64,000 bases of DNA from Acanthaster planci (taxonomy: Eukaryota; Echinodermata; Asteroidea; Valvatida; Acanthasteridae). The DNA lies in NCBI RefSeq assembly GCF_001949145.1, contig NW_019091369.1, positions 4,129,812 through 4,193,811 on the forward strand, written 5' to 3'. Below are positions 24,968 through 37,890 of the stretch, piece by piece (position 1 is the stretch's first letter; each line of letters opens with the position of its first letter). The translations under genes were made by a program, and so were the position numbers. The notes below the pieces were generated by a model that saw nothing but the letters and a program-made list of their open reading frames with translations, was not told where the DNA came from and did no database searches.

Positions 24968-27900
24968 TCAAGTCATACTCTTCCCATCTCTGGCAGCATC
25001 ATCATCAGTTCTGGATTTCTTACTCTCTACTTCCTTGTTATTCTCTTTCTTGTCATCTGCTGGCTTCTGTCTTTTTAGAGCCTTCATCTTTCTGGTTTGT
25101 AGCTTATCAAAGTCCTGAGACTCCATGTGGATACGGCCAAGCTTGGTGCCGAAGACATCGTGTTTGATATTTTTCTTTTTCTTGGGCTAGGATGAACAAA
25201 GGAAAATGACAATAAGAATACACATCAGTTGTGTTTTTTCTTAATTACCTCTGCTAACATGTCATTCCAGAGATCCCATTGGTAACTGATGCTCATTATT
25301 GCCATGGACAGTTTGAAGCTGGTACTCAGTAATACATGTAGTTCCTTTATATGGCAAGGGACCATTGAAAAAACATGAAATGCAATCTCTCTATTTAATG
25401 TAAGATTAATTAACGATCTGTCCTGAAGGGTACTCATTTACTCCTTTTTATTATTAACGACAAACTTGTCCAGGACACATGCACTTTGACCCCAAATAAT
25501 GGGCTCTGATCAAAAATCCGTAGAATGACTTGATTCTGAGAAGCCGGATGGCCAAAGCATTCCACAACGGACCACATAACCATTTTGAAAATTGGAAATG
25601 AGAAATTTCACTGATGAAGTCAGGGTTAACTGGAATCTATGCCAAATCACCTTGAGCTGTTTGGGTTTCTTCATAGCTTGCTTGTAAAGGTCCAATGATG
25701 CCAGATGACTTCTTCTCAGCACCAAATCCATCGATGGACCAATTTCCTCCAACTCCACCCTTGGGGTTTTGCTACCAGACTTCTTCAGCAAGACTCTGTG
25801 GTAACAAGGAGAAACGAAACTTTTAGTATGAATCAGAGTAGTTCTTTCCAATCTGTCTGTGATATTTTAGCCATTAGCTTGTGTTTATTTGTTTTCTTTT
25901 TAACCTAAAGGCATTTGATAAATACTGAAACGCATCTACAATTTAAGTAAATGTAATTGTAAAATCACTTTAATAAGTTTGCATTCTTAAACCAAATTAA
26001 AAAATGGATTAGGGTGTAGCTTTGCCCAAATTACAGCCTGTTGTAAAAGGTTACTTTTATTTCAAAGAGAGACATCAATTACAATTGGGAGCTGGGATAA
26101 ACTAAAATGTGTGAAAAAAGCTTAAAAACAATAACATATCAACATTTTAATGATATTTTATAGTCATACTGAACCCCATTCCCCCAAACATCTTTTCATT
26201 AAAGAAATAATTTATCAAATGTGATTCATAAATATTTAGATGCATATACGTAGATGTACATAGCACTCATCTTACAATTAATCAGGGTAGGGCCCAGCCC
26301 TCTACATGTACTTCAGGATTTCATATCCTGGTTGGACTGGCAACCTGATCTCACTATCTCATCAACTGGCAAAAGCTTCACAACTCCAGGCCTTTCATTA
26401 GTTCCCTCCGTCCCTACAGCCCGATTTGTCAAGCGCATGAGCGGAGATACAGCATGCCGTACTATGTGCGTGAATTTAAACTCGACCGTGTGAGTTGGTC
26501 ACTGCAGAAAGTCGACATCATGTTTACGCTGAAGCTTACAGTATGTATTATTGGCAAAATCATCCATGTTCTGACCACAAATAATCTTGGGAGTTTTTGT
26601 TGAGTGTGTTGTTGAAATCACTGAAAAATCAATAATAAAATAACTTTCAACTGTCTAAAAAGGAAAATATGTACATTAAAAGCAGAACCACATTTGCTGG
26701 TCTCTGTACAAAACCTCTTCCAGTGAAGGTTTCTAGCGCAGTCAATTGCCAAGATACTGAAGTTCAGAAAGGAACCTCTTACGTGCGAACAAGAATGGCT
26801 AAAACAACCTCAGCAGGGTGGTTCAGTTGTGTGACATTCCTAAAAACTGAGCAGTTCTTAGCAAACACAGACAAGCTACTACATGTACATATTGCTTCCA
26901 ATCAGCGCATGACTCCATGGAGATTAGCTCTTTCTTCTCTGACAAAAACTACATAGATCTCAACCTGGCTGATTGTGGCCCAAGTGATAAAATTTCAAAT
27001 ATCACTGTAAATATGCAATCAAACCTGTAGCTTCTGAGCAAGACTTTTCCACTGATTGCTGTCACGCTAATTACATGTTCTAGTCCTGCAAGGCGTATGT
27101 TTGGTACCACAGGTCCACGAAAAAAATCTGTGATCCAAAACATAAAACAGTGTCAATAATAAAAATATGTCGTCAGCACTGGAATTGACTTCAAAGAAAT
27201 GCTACGCAAGAAATTGTTGTGAGTAAATATAGAAAGCAAGTAAATTTACAATGTAAACAACAGACTAAACCCAAGAGAAAGGCACAACACCATTTCCACC
27301 ATAAAACAACATTTTTTAGACCACACAACTCCTCTGATTTCATATTCTATTCTCTCCATTTTCTGTTGGTGTCACATTCCGAGTAGTCAGGAGACAAGCA
27401 TCAATCACATGACTTACCATCAGTCATTTGACTTAACAGCATTAGTCATGTGACCAGCATAGATCTCTTACCAATCAAAAGATTCTTGAGTCTCTTGTAC
27501 TCAGGTTCCGATTCAAAGGATTCCCCTGAGAATACCAGACATGGTTTCGTGCCAGAGGTACATTTTGCATTCTGTCAACAGAACCATAGAAAGACAAAGG
27601 AAACTGTTCAGAATTTGAGGCAATTATGACTAATTTAATGATTTTGAAGTGTCAACAATTGGACGTAACTTGTAAAATGATTGCCCAAAGAAAACAAAAG
27701 AAAAAGAATGGCATATTTTCCAAAATCAAATCCTACAAAACTGTAAAAATAACATTTTTGGAACAAAATAAGATGATTTGAAAGAGATAAATTATTTCAA
27801 AAATTAGAAAAGAAGCAGAACTCTCATTGTAAAACAAGAGACAGGAATTAATTCACCAATTCTATCAAACCACTTGAGTTTCTCCTACCTTGATCTCATA

Positions 27901-29033
27901 CATAGATGTGAATTTGTCAATTCCTAGCTCCATCATGTCTAGTACCTGATAGTCAAACATTCTTCCTAAAATATTTAGAGAAAATAGTATTATTTAGAAA
28001 CTGTGTATGTACAACTCATGCTCTTCTGAGTTTAACATTAGAGACATCCAGCTACTGTTTATTACTTTGCAAAATTCAAAAGAAAGCAATAAATTCTAGT
28101 TGGGAACAATAAGGTTATCCAATGTGGTATCTCATAAATATCAAGTGATGCAGCAATTTCTGAAATATGTTGCCATGTTAGTCTTGTTCGGTTTCAATTT
28201 GGGAAGTTAGTAAAATCATTCTGATGGTAAAAAGAGAATGAAATATCTCTCAAAGGGTTCCATGTAATGAAAAGTGCATGATTACTCACCAAAAACTAAA
28301 TTGTGAGGTCTTTTCTTAGAATGACTGCCAAATAGGAAGTGGGAAGAATCGTTCTTCTTAGCAAAATGTTCCTGAAATGATGGAAAATAATTTTGAAGAG
28401 AAATACTCTTGATATTGTCTAACAATACGTTTAGCCTATTGGAAATACACAACCAAATCCATCAATTTAAAGAAATGAGCATTTATTTGCAGCTACCAAA
28501 AACACATAACCATGATCCATTAAAGCATTCGTGAATTGAATAAACTAATGCACATTTCTCACCAACTGTGACCTGTCTTCAAAAGGCCTCATCATGTTTT
28601 TCCTGAATGTACAAAAGAAGACAATATTGATCCGTGATATTTGATCACTTGATAAGTATTAGTTCCATTCCAAAACAAGCAACAGCACAAATTAAATTGT
28701 TTGTATGAAGGAGCTATTTATTGAGCAAGTGTTGGACAAGCATTCAGCTGTTTATATCTGATAAAAACAATAGTTCATGTTTACCTTTGCATCATAATTC
28801 CATTTGTTTTCTTCAGAGTGTAGAGTTCTTTCAAAGCTCTTGTGACAGTCTCACTTGTGTTCCCACCGCGTATGAATGTACACGTCTTTGTGTTCTCCAC
28901 AATCTTTGCTTCTCTCTTTTCCAGGGCACGTTTGGCACGCTGGGTTTTTGGTTTCCTGTGAAAAGCAGCAATTATATAACAAACTTTTAATTTAAGTTTA
29001 AGAAATGCAAAACTTACGTACACACCTGTTCAT
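24968..29033 (-). CDS. RPF2: RPF2, ribosome production factor 2 (nine exons, 314 aa)
   Basis: Nucleolar Brix-domain protein that with RRS1 brings the 5S RNP (5S rRNA, RPL5, RPL11) into pre-60S ribosomes. Exons: 29033-29026, 28955-28785, 28602-28563, 28371-28290, 27965-27889, 27571-27472, 27127-27025, 25795-25651 and 25186-24968. All junctions are GT/AG and in phase. Family-matching segments include KPKTQRAKRALEKREAK, RPFEDRSQL, LFGSHSKKRPHNLVFGRMFDY, FFRGPVVPNIRLAGLEHV, RSYRVLLKKSGSKTPRVELE, GPSMDLVLRRSHLAS and, near the basic C-terminus, FGTKLGRIHMESQDFDKLQTRKMK. Length fits human RPF2 (306 aa). Exon 1 is the least certain: it supplies only ATG AAC AG before a GTGTGT donor and a 70-bp intron, giving MNRKPKTQRAKR, close to the short N-terminus of yeast Rpf2. 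The other eight exons are secure. Confidence 0.95.
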
Positions 29034-32000
29034 GAAACTAACAGCAAGAAAAAATGGCTGGTATAATATAGCAGTGCATTTTTTCTTTACGTTTCTAGGT
29101 AAGGAGGGGCAACAAAATAGCCCAGGTTGGACATTGTCTTCATTTACACTTAGACTGACGTCCAGGGTATAAAGTCCTCCTGCCATAGCAAATTTTTCCC
29201 ACATTCTTACCTGGCGGGGGCAGCTCAAATGTCTTTCACAAGTGCCTTGTATCCCAAATTCCATTAATGCTGTGTTGAAATTACTAAATACGCCCGTGGA
29301 CAACGTATTTTGCAGGAAATTCAGCGTGACTCCACGCTTTTCGTTGTGAACGATCTGTGTTTGTCTAGTAGGCCTAATATGCATTTAGGCATGCACAAAA
29401 TGCATAGCCAAGGACCGCCCCCGACTGCATCCACAAATGTGTACAACTACACAATGTATATTGTTCAAGAATCACTATGAAAAGCGTGAAATAATGCTAA
29501 ATTTCTTGTAAAAAAATTGCTCACAGGCGTATTTAGTTATTTCAACAGAGCATTTATGGAATTCGGGATAAAGGCACTTGTGAACAACATTTCAGTTGCC
29601 TCTGTCGCTAAAAATGTGAGAAAAACCATTGAAAAAAATGTCGCTATAGCAGGAGGACTTAATACTATGGAGGTCAGTCACAATGCAATGTAGACTACGT
29701 CCACTTCGGTTAACCCAGCAGCTAATGCTCCCATTGGCGTTTAGAAGGTCATTGTATTCTAAAACTGGGGAAAAAAAGGAAAAAACTTCATTATAGAATT
29801 GTCCTCCATGGTACAGGCAACCAAAAGGCCAGGCTGTGTGGTTTCAAAGTGAAAGCTGAGCTATGATTGGTCACTGGAATGATAGCAAATTGGACCAATT
29901 GGCTTTCATTTGTGGGTGACAGGAAAACAAAAGGAAAAGATAGGAGATGTGTTGTGACTGGTCAAGATGCCATGCAGCTGACAGTGATTGAGAGTACATG
30001 TACATGCTGCTGATTTTCTGAAGTGTAGATGGGAAAAATGCTCAGGAGTTTCACCATTTTAATGAGGATATAAGGTGAATAAAACTCCCCATCTGACATC
30101 TCACTGCACCAAGAAGGCATGTATGAAATTTGGTTGCACAAACTCTGTGATGGAAGAGTCAGTTGGCACAATCAAACCAGGCAAAATGTGTTTATGGGAG
30201 TTTGTAAAACGCTATCTGCAAGGTCTGTATAAAACTTACAGTTCAGGAAGTAGCATTTAATCTGTACAGTGATTTTGATGATTTTGCTAACGATTTTGCA
30301 TTAAATAAATAATAAAAACAAGTTGATTATTTTCATGTATTTTAATTTAGCGAATTTTGAACATTCATATCAGTATAAACTTGGGCAATAATTTTGCTGG
30401 TAAGTTGTACAATTGGGTACACCTATAGAATACTTTTGACTTAGATTTTTTCTCCATTCATTTAGTGTTGTTCATTCTTAAAGAGAACTCCTTTGACATC
30501 GTGGACTCAATTTGGACTTTTTTCGCCTTCTTCCTGGAGTCACTACAATATGATGCAACATTGAAGTGAGGGATTATGGTGATTCTTGTTCTTGCATGGC
30601 CCTGCATTCTATAGTTACTCCGCAACAACAATGTGTGCAGGGGCCAGGGTATACAGGGCAGTTAATGGAGCGCTTAGGCCTATCATTAGCGGGATTGTAT
30701 ACTTGGGGACCCCCCAATTTTTTGACATTTTAATCTTGTAAAACTGGTAAGTCCCCCAAAAAACCAAAGGCAACACTCTCTTTCTTGTGCCGACCCTATT
30801 TTTTGGAAATTTCAAATTGTAAATTGTAAAAAAATGTGCCTTTCTTGCTGGTAAACTAACCATGCAAATTTGAATCCACGATGTGTCATGTGTTAAAACA
30901 CTCACAGTTTCCCCTCAAAATTTCCCTCAAAACCCTACCCTTTTTTGGCAACATTAATGCTACAGTAATGTTATTGAGCTTCAAAAGTTAAGATGTAGCT
31001 CTCCCTCTAAATAGGAACAGGGTCCCCAAATTTACAATCCCCATCGTTAGCACGGTTGGTGAAACGTTAGGCCTACATTGTACATGTCAAGACATATCTA
31101 ATATACGGACTGAGCGATAAGATACTACATGTACCAATGGGCTCTCCCAAAACTTGGGCAGCCGATTAGATGTCTTGACATGGAACAGCCGTCGAGGCGA
31201 TAAGGGGTCAAGTGAAGTAATGCTCAATGACCTTATTTTAAAGATTGTGACCGTGAGAGTGAGCCCGTTAGATTGAATGGATAAATGCAAAAAGACTGAA
31301 AAATACCTACAAAACGTGAGTGAAATCATTCAATAAATGGTTTTTAGAAAACGGAAACGTCAAGAATCATGTCCGTGTGCAAAAGAAATTGCGCCCACGA
31401 TGATAAGTGGATGCGCCGAAAATGTTCAATACGCCGACACAAAATTGCGCCAACGGATGTGTGGCCAAGTATGGATTGGGCGTGAGAGTCCTTGCCACAC
31501 TAGTGGTGCCATGGGTACAGCGGTGTCAACTGCAACTGGCAATTTTCAACTTCGAATACAAATGTCACGTTTCAGATAGTTCCATAAAATTGTATACAAC
31601 TATTTGTTCTGCATGTACTTTGAAAATACGTTCATTTCAATATTTGGACTTACACAATCCGTTGCATTTTCCTCGATATGTTCTTCGCACAATTTTGGGC
31701 AAATTACACGTGCAAGTAGCATGCAACATCATACCAATGGATATCTGAGCTCCAGTTGCTTCGCATGGCTTGCGTGGTGAACCATCGGGGGCACCAGACT
31801 TTAACTTGCATTTTTATTTTAACGTGAGCCAATAGAGGTCGCTCTTCCCTTTGCTCGATCATACATCGAATGGACGGCACTCAAAGCTGGGCCGATTGTT
31901 CAGTTACTATTGAGTTACAGAGTAGCTTTTGTTTCTGGAAAATAAATGATTATGACGCCCTCAAATATGCACACCTATATTTCACTTAGTCCAAGTATCT

Positions 32001-34706
32001 TAGTTCCCCTAGAGCTCGTCCGAATGAAGGGTGGATCGAAATCTTTAATTGGGGGAGGGTGAAACTGTAAAATGGACGTTTTGAAGTAACCAAGTTCGTG
32101 ACCTTTCTCGGGGAGAGGTTACATTTTCGGGGATATATACATGCTCTTGGAAAGAAGGGAAACAAAATATGCACAGAATATCGCCTTCCTCTCATTATTT
32201 TTCACCAAAGATTGTTGGTTTCAGGGGAGGGAAATGGTGCCTAGATATATGCCCCCTCCCCCTTATCCGCCCTTGACTGGAGTGGGCCTGTCCTTCCCGC
32301 ATGGGAAGGTCCAACCGTCTAGTAAGCCTAAGTCAATTTTCTCAACCTTCTCATAGTCCTTTCAAGTTTTGAACTCCATGCTTGTTCTCGCCTCCGGGAA
32401 TAAAACTCACCTCTGGCTCCTGGAAGCTAATTTCAATGCGGCCGTTCTTTCTGATCTGGGATTGCCGATAGTAGACCTACTGGGACAGTTTTGCTGAGTG
32501 GGTTGTGACAAGATTGAACACTAATCAGCACGTGCGCGATTTGTACACCAGCAGTCGGAAATAATGAAGCGCTGCTACTCCCAGTGGCAGTCATTTTGTA
32601 TAATAATACTTCACTTCAATGTCCACCTCATTAAAAGTCTGGAAGCAGCACAAGAGTCTAAAAGCCTACGCATGGGAGCAACTGCATAATGCGAGTAATT
32701 GCCAAATAATCATGGCAAATGACGCAAAGATAGACCCACGATGGGAGTCAATCATGGCAAATAAATGCCACTCTTAACACCCACTAGTAGTGTCTGATAC
32801 AAAACAGCATTTGTTCTTAGGTACACTTATTCCCATGGAAACCATTTGTCAAAGTTAATGAGCAAATCTTTATAATGAAAAGGTCACTGTACACGCTTGC
32901 TGACCAACTACTATATCTATGATACATTCAAGTTGGTGACATACCAAGACCTCCGATTTCTTGTGTGTTCTGTATGCAGGAATTGAAGTTACGATTTGAC
33001 GCATCACTTGTTTGTTTGGCATCTTGAATTAAAATGGATGGCTTAAAGGTGTAGAGGGCCCCTTTTGATTTACATTATACAAGAGTAGTAAAGACCTTTA
33101 CCCAAAGTTGCACAGTAAGGCGACAAAGCGATTCACTTGAGGTCTTGTGTTGGCTATCTGAAGTTTTGTGTGGTACACAACTGTATGTGGTATTATTATG
33201 CGAAGTGGTTAGATGTGTAAACATGCAAAACATGTATTGGCCCAACAAACTGATGTTAGATACCTTCTGCAGTGAGCGTTTTATTGTACAGAGAAAAACA
33301 GCTGGATTTTATAGGTATAATTTTTGCAAAGCATAGTAAATATTTATGTACTTTAGCTAATCACAAGATGCAAACAAAATGAGGCCTATACACTTTATAA
33401 TAATGATGGAATTTTCGTCACTCTAAGTTTGAAACAATTGCAAGAGAAATAGAAACAAATTGCAAACAAAACTAGACAGGCAATCGCAGTCACTATAATC
33501 CATATTCCTTAAAACATACGTTCCAAAAATGTAGGCCAAAACACTTTACCTATAACAGAGCGGAGCGTGAAAGAAAGCTTAGTTGATGGGCCAATGAAAT
33601 TACTAAATAAAGTGAAACGCGAGTTGCATGACGTCTTATAATCTCTTTCTGTGATTTGTACATTTAATTCATGTATCCTTATTATCTACAAACACATAAC
33701 ACAAACAGCCATATTACCTGTTCTATTTCCTATATTTATTATCTGAAATGTAAAACATTTATAAGGGAATGTGCTTGGCTGGTCTTAAAAGTGCATGCGT
33801 TTAAGACTGGCTCTGGAGAATGGCGCGACTATATCGCCTGTGCTTACGGTTCGGGCATTAGTCAGCGTTCGTTCCGCTGACCAAGGTCTTAAACGTTAGT
33901 TTAAGTATTTATGATCTTTATGTTCCATACACGACCCCGTTCGTTTTGTCGCACAAGAGCCACAACATCACGAAGATTTATTGCGGAGGTGTGACGCTAG
34001 TTAGTTCTATTGTTTGTTGTACCAAATGACATCCACAAAAGACACTGCGCTAAAACTACATATTTATATTTACTTTTGGTCTTTTCTATCAGAGTTGCTA
34101 ACCTTTACGAAAACAACAAGACATCAGGTTTCGACTAAATGGATAAAAACCACAACTGTTGTTTAGACTACATTATGACATATAGCCTCCAATAGAACTG
34201 CCATTTAAGAGTGTTTTAACCCCTGGCATATTTTCTTCTCAGAATCATTTCATCGAGGAAATTACATAGCTACGTCTCGTGAATTGCTGGCATTTTTCTA
34301 AGTCCATTATCTTGAGCAGGCCTACACTAACAATCGTTGACAAGTTAATACATATACACCTACATCGTACGACAAACGAGTTAAGGACCAACAAAACGAC
34401 TTATCGGTGAACATATCGATTTGATAAATACCATAATGCACTTCATAAGTTTTGTTTAATTTTCAAATTAACATTTTCGACATTTTGTGACCCTTCTATT
34501 TGATTTCTGAGAAACACACTGAAGCCTGTGATAGCTTATTGTCATTATGCAGATAAATTGTTTCAGTACCTTTTTGTTGTAATTTTTGGGCATGTCGACC
34601 ATTCCCATCATAAGCATTGCGAATGTTCCCTTTGAAGGTCAGGAAAATTTTCCCGAGAGCTTTAAGCTATGATTTTTTTCATGATTCATTTTGTGGTAAC
34701 GACTTT
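29034..34706. other. Gene-free interval between RPF2 and the GPCR
   Basis: Includes the RPF2 promoter side and probably the GPCR 3' UTR. No reading frame has recognisable domains. One isolated minus-strand exon-like segment (32476-32411) is discussed under findings. The rest is unique-looking AT-rich sequence. Confidence 0.5.
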
Positions 34707-35771
34707 TCAAGGTCTTGGTAGCTCCTCATGTCCTCTGCGACCACAAAAGAGGTACCGAACGCCTCGCTGGAACTGCTTGTACTTGATGCCATAAATGATT
34801 GGGTTGACACAGCAGTTAGCGGCCACCATGAACGTACTGAACACATTCAAGGGACCTGAGAAGTCCAACTTAAGCCAGCCCAGATTGAACATGAAGAAGG
34901 TTATTTGGCTTGGGCTCCAGCAAACCAAGAAAACGACGAAAACAATGACGAGTGTCTTGAAAGTGTTACGGCGGGCCCTAAGGAGAGAATCTTGCTGGTC
35001 GTTGACGGCGTAGTTGATGGGGCGCACTGCTTTATCTTCGAAAGTATTGGATGCACCGGAGGTGCACAAATTGATGGAGTCTGAGGGGCACGTCTTTTTC
35101 ATTCCAGTGGTGCCTGTGGACGTCGATGCAGCGGATGGGCCGGGCTTAGTGAGAAAAGCTGGTGGCGGAGCAACCCGCAATGCACACCGCTTCAAAGAGA
35201 TGGTGATGTGGATGTAAAAGAACAACATCATTCCAGCTGGGATGAAGTACTGCAGACAGATTAGGAGAGGACCCATGACGTGGGAAACAGAAACGCGCTG
35301 GAACTGACAGACACCGTCAACAATGTTGTAGATGATAAAGGAGTAGGACTTGAGGATCAGCCCAATTACCCAACTTGAAATCATTATTGCGGTGGTGGGG
35401 CGTCGGCTGAAGAAGCTATAGTAACGGAGCGGAAAGACGATGGCTACGTATCGCTCTACGGTCAACCCCAGTAAGTTGAACGTTGAAGTGACGAAGAGAA
35501 GCCACAGTAACGCATCACCAATCCAAACACGGCAAAGTAGCTGACCGGCTGTCGTCTCAGGCACAGGAGCAGGGTTGGGAATGTTGCTCTGGAGAAATAG
35601 CAACAGTGATCCGAAAAAATCGATGACAGCCTGATGGAAAATGAATGCATTGGTCTTAGAGTGCATGAACTCTACCTTAGCTATGACTACGATGACCAGG
35701 CCATTGTTGAACACACCCAGCAGGCCTATGATGGTTTTGATGATGCGGAGAAACAACAGTGCTTCGGCCAT
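34707..35771 (-). CDS. Orphan class A (rhodopsin-type) GPCR, intronless, 354 aa
   Basis: Seven-transmembrane receptor at the plasma membrane. Landmarks: TM1 Asn in GVFNNGLVI (N22/N23), TM2 Asp D51, TM3 Cys C80 paired with ECL2 Cys C155, ERY motif at 106-108 followed by VAIVFPLRY, TM5 Pro P178, CWSP at 284-287 in TM6 and NPIIY at 323-327 in TM7. The N-terminus is very short (about 10 residues) with no sequon or signal peptide. ICL3 is long (~195-265) and Ser/Thr-rich. The C-tail is short with a Cys (C343) suited to palmitoylation. The motifs fit peptide- or amine-type receptors, and marine deuterostomes have large intronless expansions of such receptors. No ligand can be assigned. The start at 35771 is a true ATG (MAEALLFLRIIKT) leading directly into TM1. 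Confidence 0.93.
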   Translation of the reverse strand: MAEALLFLRIIKTIIGLLGVFNNGLVIVVIAKVEFMHSKTNAFIFHQAVIDFFGSLLLFLQSNIPNPAPVPETTAGQLLCRVWIGDALLWLLFVTSTFNLLGLTVERYVAIVFPLRYYSFFSRRPTTAIMISSWVIGLILKSYSFIIYNIVDGVCQFQRVSVSHVMGPLLICLQYFIPAGMMLFFYIHITISLKRCALRVAPPPAFLTKPGPSAASTSTGTTGMKKTCPSDSINLCTSGASNTFEDKAVRPINYAVNDQQDSLLRARRNTFKTLVIVFVVFLVCWSPSQITFFMFNLGWLKLDFSGPLNVFSTFMVAANCCVNPIIYGIKYKQFQRGVRYLFCGRRGHEELPRP

Positions 35772-36876
35772 GATGAGAAGCTAAAGTTTCGGGAGCAAAC
35801 CTTTCAGTCTTTATAACTTTTCTTTTGAAAGACGCACACTATCAATGTTTCCCGATTTGCCAGTTCAAACGTAACTCACTCACCTACGAATCGCGAAGCT
35901 GAGTTTGCAGCAATTAATGAAGCAACATTCGCCGTATGCGACGCACAACATATCAGAGAGTATTGTTGCCAGTCACGTGACTCAAAAACATTAACGTGAT
36001 TGGCAAATGGTGAAACCCATGGAGCCAATTAGGCCTACGCTTGATGTTTTCACAATACCATGTAATGCACGCCTAAGTCACTAATGACATTGAATTGCAT
36101 TTCCCGCTGAACGCTCACCTGCTTACGAATTATTGGTTTGTGTTTGTTTTGTTCGATGAATTTGTGGAGGACAGAACGTAAACAGCATTTTGGAATGTGC
36201 AATGCATTGTGTTACAGATTTTTTTGAGAAAATCGGGTTTTAAGTTGGTCATTTTGTTTAACTGTTTTGATAGTTAAAAAAATGACGACAGTGTTTTCTT
36301 ATCCATTCCACTCAAGAGCCAAGAGTACAGGTCACTGTTTTTAGGAAAAAGCCTTCACACGGCTTTCAACATATTATTACTGCTTCCACTATCATTCACT
36401 CAAGGCCTTATACACGAATTTATGTAATGTGCATTTCACCTGCTTCGTAAGACCATGTTACTGGTGAAACTACAGAACAAGTCGCAAGTAATTCGGCTGT
36501 ATTAGTTTTCTTACGTTTTAAGCCAAATAACTTCAATATATTTTTTTCTCTCGCCTGTTTTATAACTCTAAAGATTTGAATAGGCTTTTCCCGAGGCAGG
36601 TGGTTTGGATGGATAGATGGATGGATTTATTTTCCATATGTCAAAACTTAATGCAGTGGTACTGTAACATTTAAATAAGGACAGTGACACACAAGGGGGG
36701 TGCAAGGTTACCAGGAAGAAGCCTAGTAAGCCCATAGAGACGGGTCCCGTTTGTAAAACGTAAATAATTGGACTTACGATAAGTTTGGAGAAACAATAAA
36801 TTAGTAAAATAATTTTGGAAAAATTAAATAGAATTTAACAAAGCAGAAAAATTAAGAGAAAAGAAAATGTACATGA

Positions 36877-36908
36877 AAACAAACAAACAAACAAACAAAC
36901 AAACAAAC
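36877..36908. repeat. (AAAC)n microsatellite
   Basis: About seven to eight uninterrupted AAAC units. Ordinary simple-sequence repeat. Confidence 0.95.
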
Positions 36909-37718
36909 CGCCTAAGCGAGCAAGTAGGCCTAAGCAACCGAGTGCATGAGCAAGCAAAAGTGCCAGGTTTTAAATTAGAACATACAGGTCTAGGAGTTTC
37001 AAAACGCAAAACAGGGTTGTCTGATATAAAAATTCACCGTTTATTCCAGATATACTATAATAAGGCCAAATTACAGAAAGATAACAACAATCCATCATGT
37101 GTTCCATGTTACAAAAAAAACTTTAAATTTATTTTTACCAACACGCTGTCGCTTCAAGTTCGAACAAATCAAATATCTGGCTTAATATCGATCTATACAG
37201 TGCTTTAACTCTGTAACAATTAAGCAACAAAACAAAAACCAAAGTTATGATTTTTCATATTTTGGTATTTTCCCCTGCAAGTGGAGGATGCTCTTTAGGC
37301 CTAATATTGCTCAATAGAATTTTTCTTACACTCAAAGAAAAAAGCAAAGAAACACTGCAGCAACCGTTATTCTGAGCGGATAACTTGAAATTAAAGCCTC
37401 GGCATTTCGAAGTTAATGAAAGGCCACAAGTTTTCGTCCTAGCGCCAAAGCCTTGGGCACTGGTTTGGAGCATGTCGCTGATTTGTCCTCATGCTAGGAC
37501 GCGTCAAGGCATAATTATCTATGATCATGGAGTTATTAAACACATTGCCCCAATCACAGGCTGACATGCCAGAAACTTGTTCCCGAGCACCTGCCACTGC
37601 TCGTGACTTGAAAACTGAAAAGAGAAGAATGAACTGAGATACACTGATGAGTATGATTGATTCTGCACATTCACATTGATGGTGCATTCATTATGGGAGC
37701 AGATGGACTCGATATTGA

Positions 37719-37890
37719 CGTCATTAAGCGGCGGGAAATTTCCTGAAAAGTACTCTGACTTTTAACTCAGTACAATGCCCTGCACATCAGTTGGAAACCT
37801 GCCACCTTTTGACGATACAATAATAGCAAACTGGTACACAACTACACTGTGCTATCCCACTACAAGCGTAGTTCACCAGCGATTTTGATC
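37719..37890. repeat. Diverged dispersed repeat, copy 1
   Basis: Shares with 40005-40290 an ordered set of blocks: TGACGTCA(T/C)TA, GGCGGGA(A/G)ATTT, CTGAAAAGT, then GGAAAC(C/T)(C/T)GCCAC, and finally a tract with TGGTAC, ACAC and ACCAGCGAT. The middle is shorter in this copy. No element family recognised. Confidence 0.6.

Noticed and set aside
28998-29384. 128-residue minus-strand open frame upstream of RPF2
   Set aside because: Its internal GTAAG donors are out of phase with RPF2 exon 2, and the sequence has no family resemblance.
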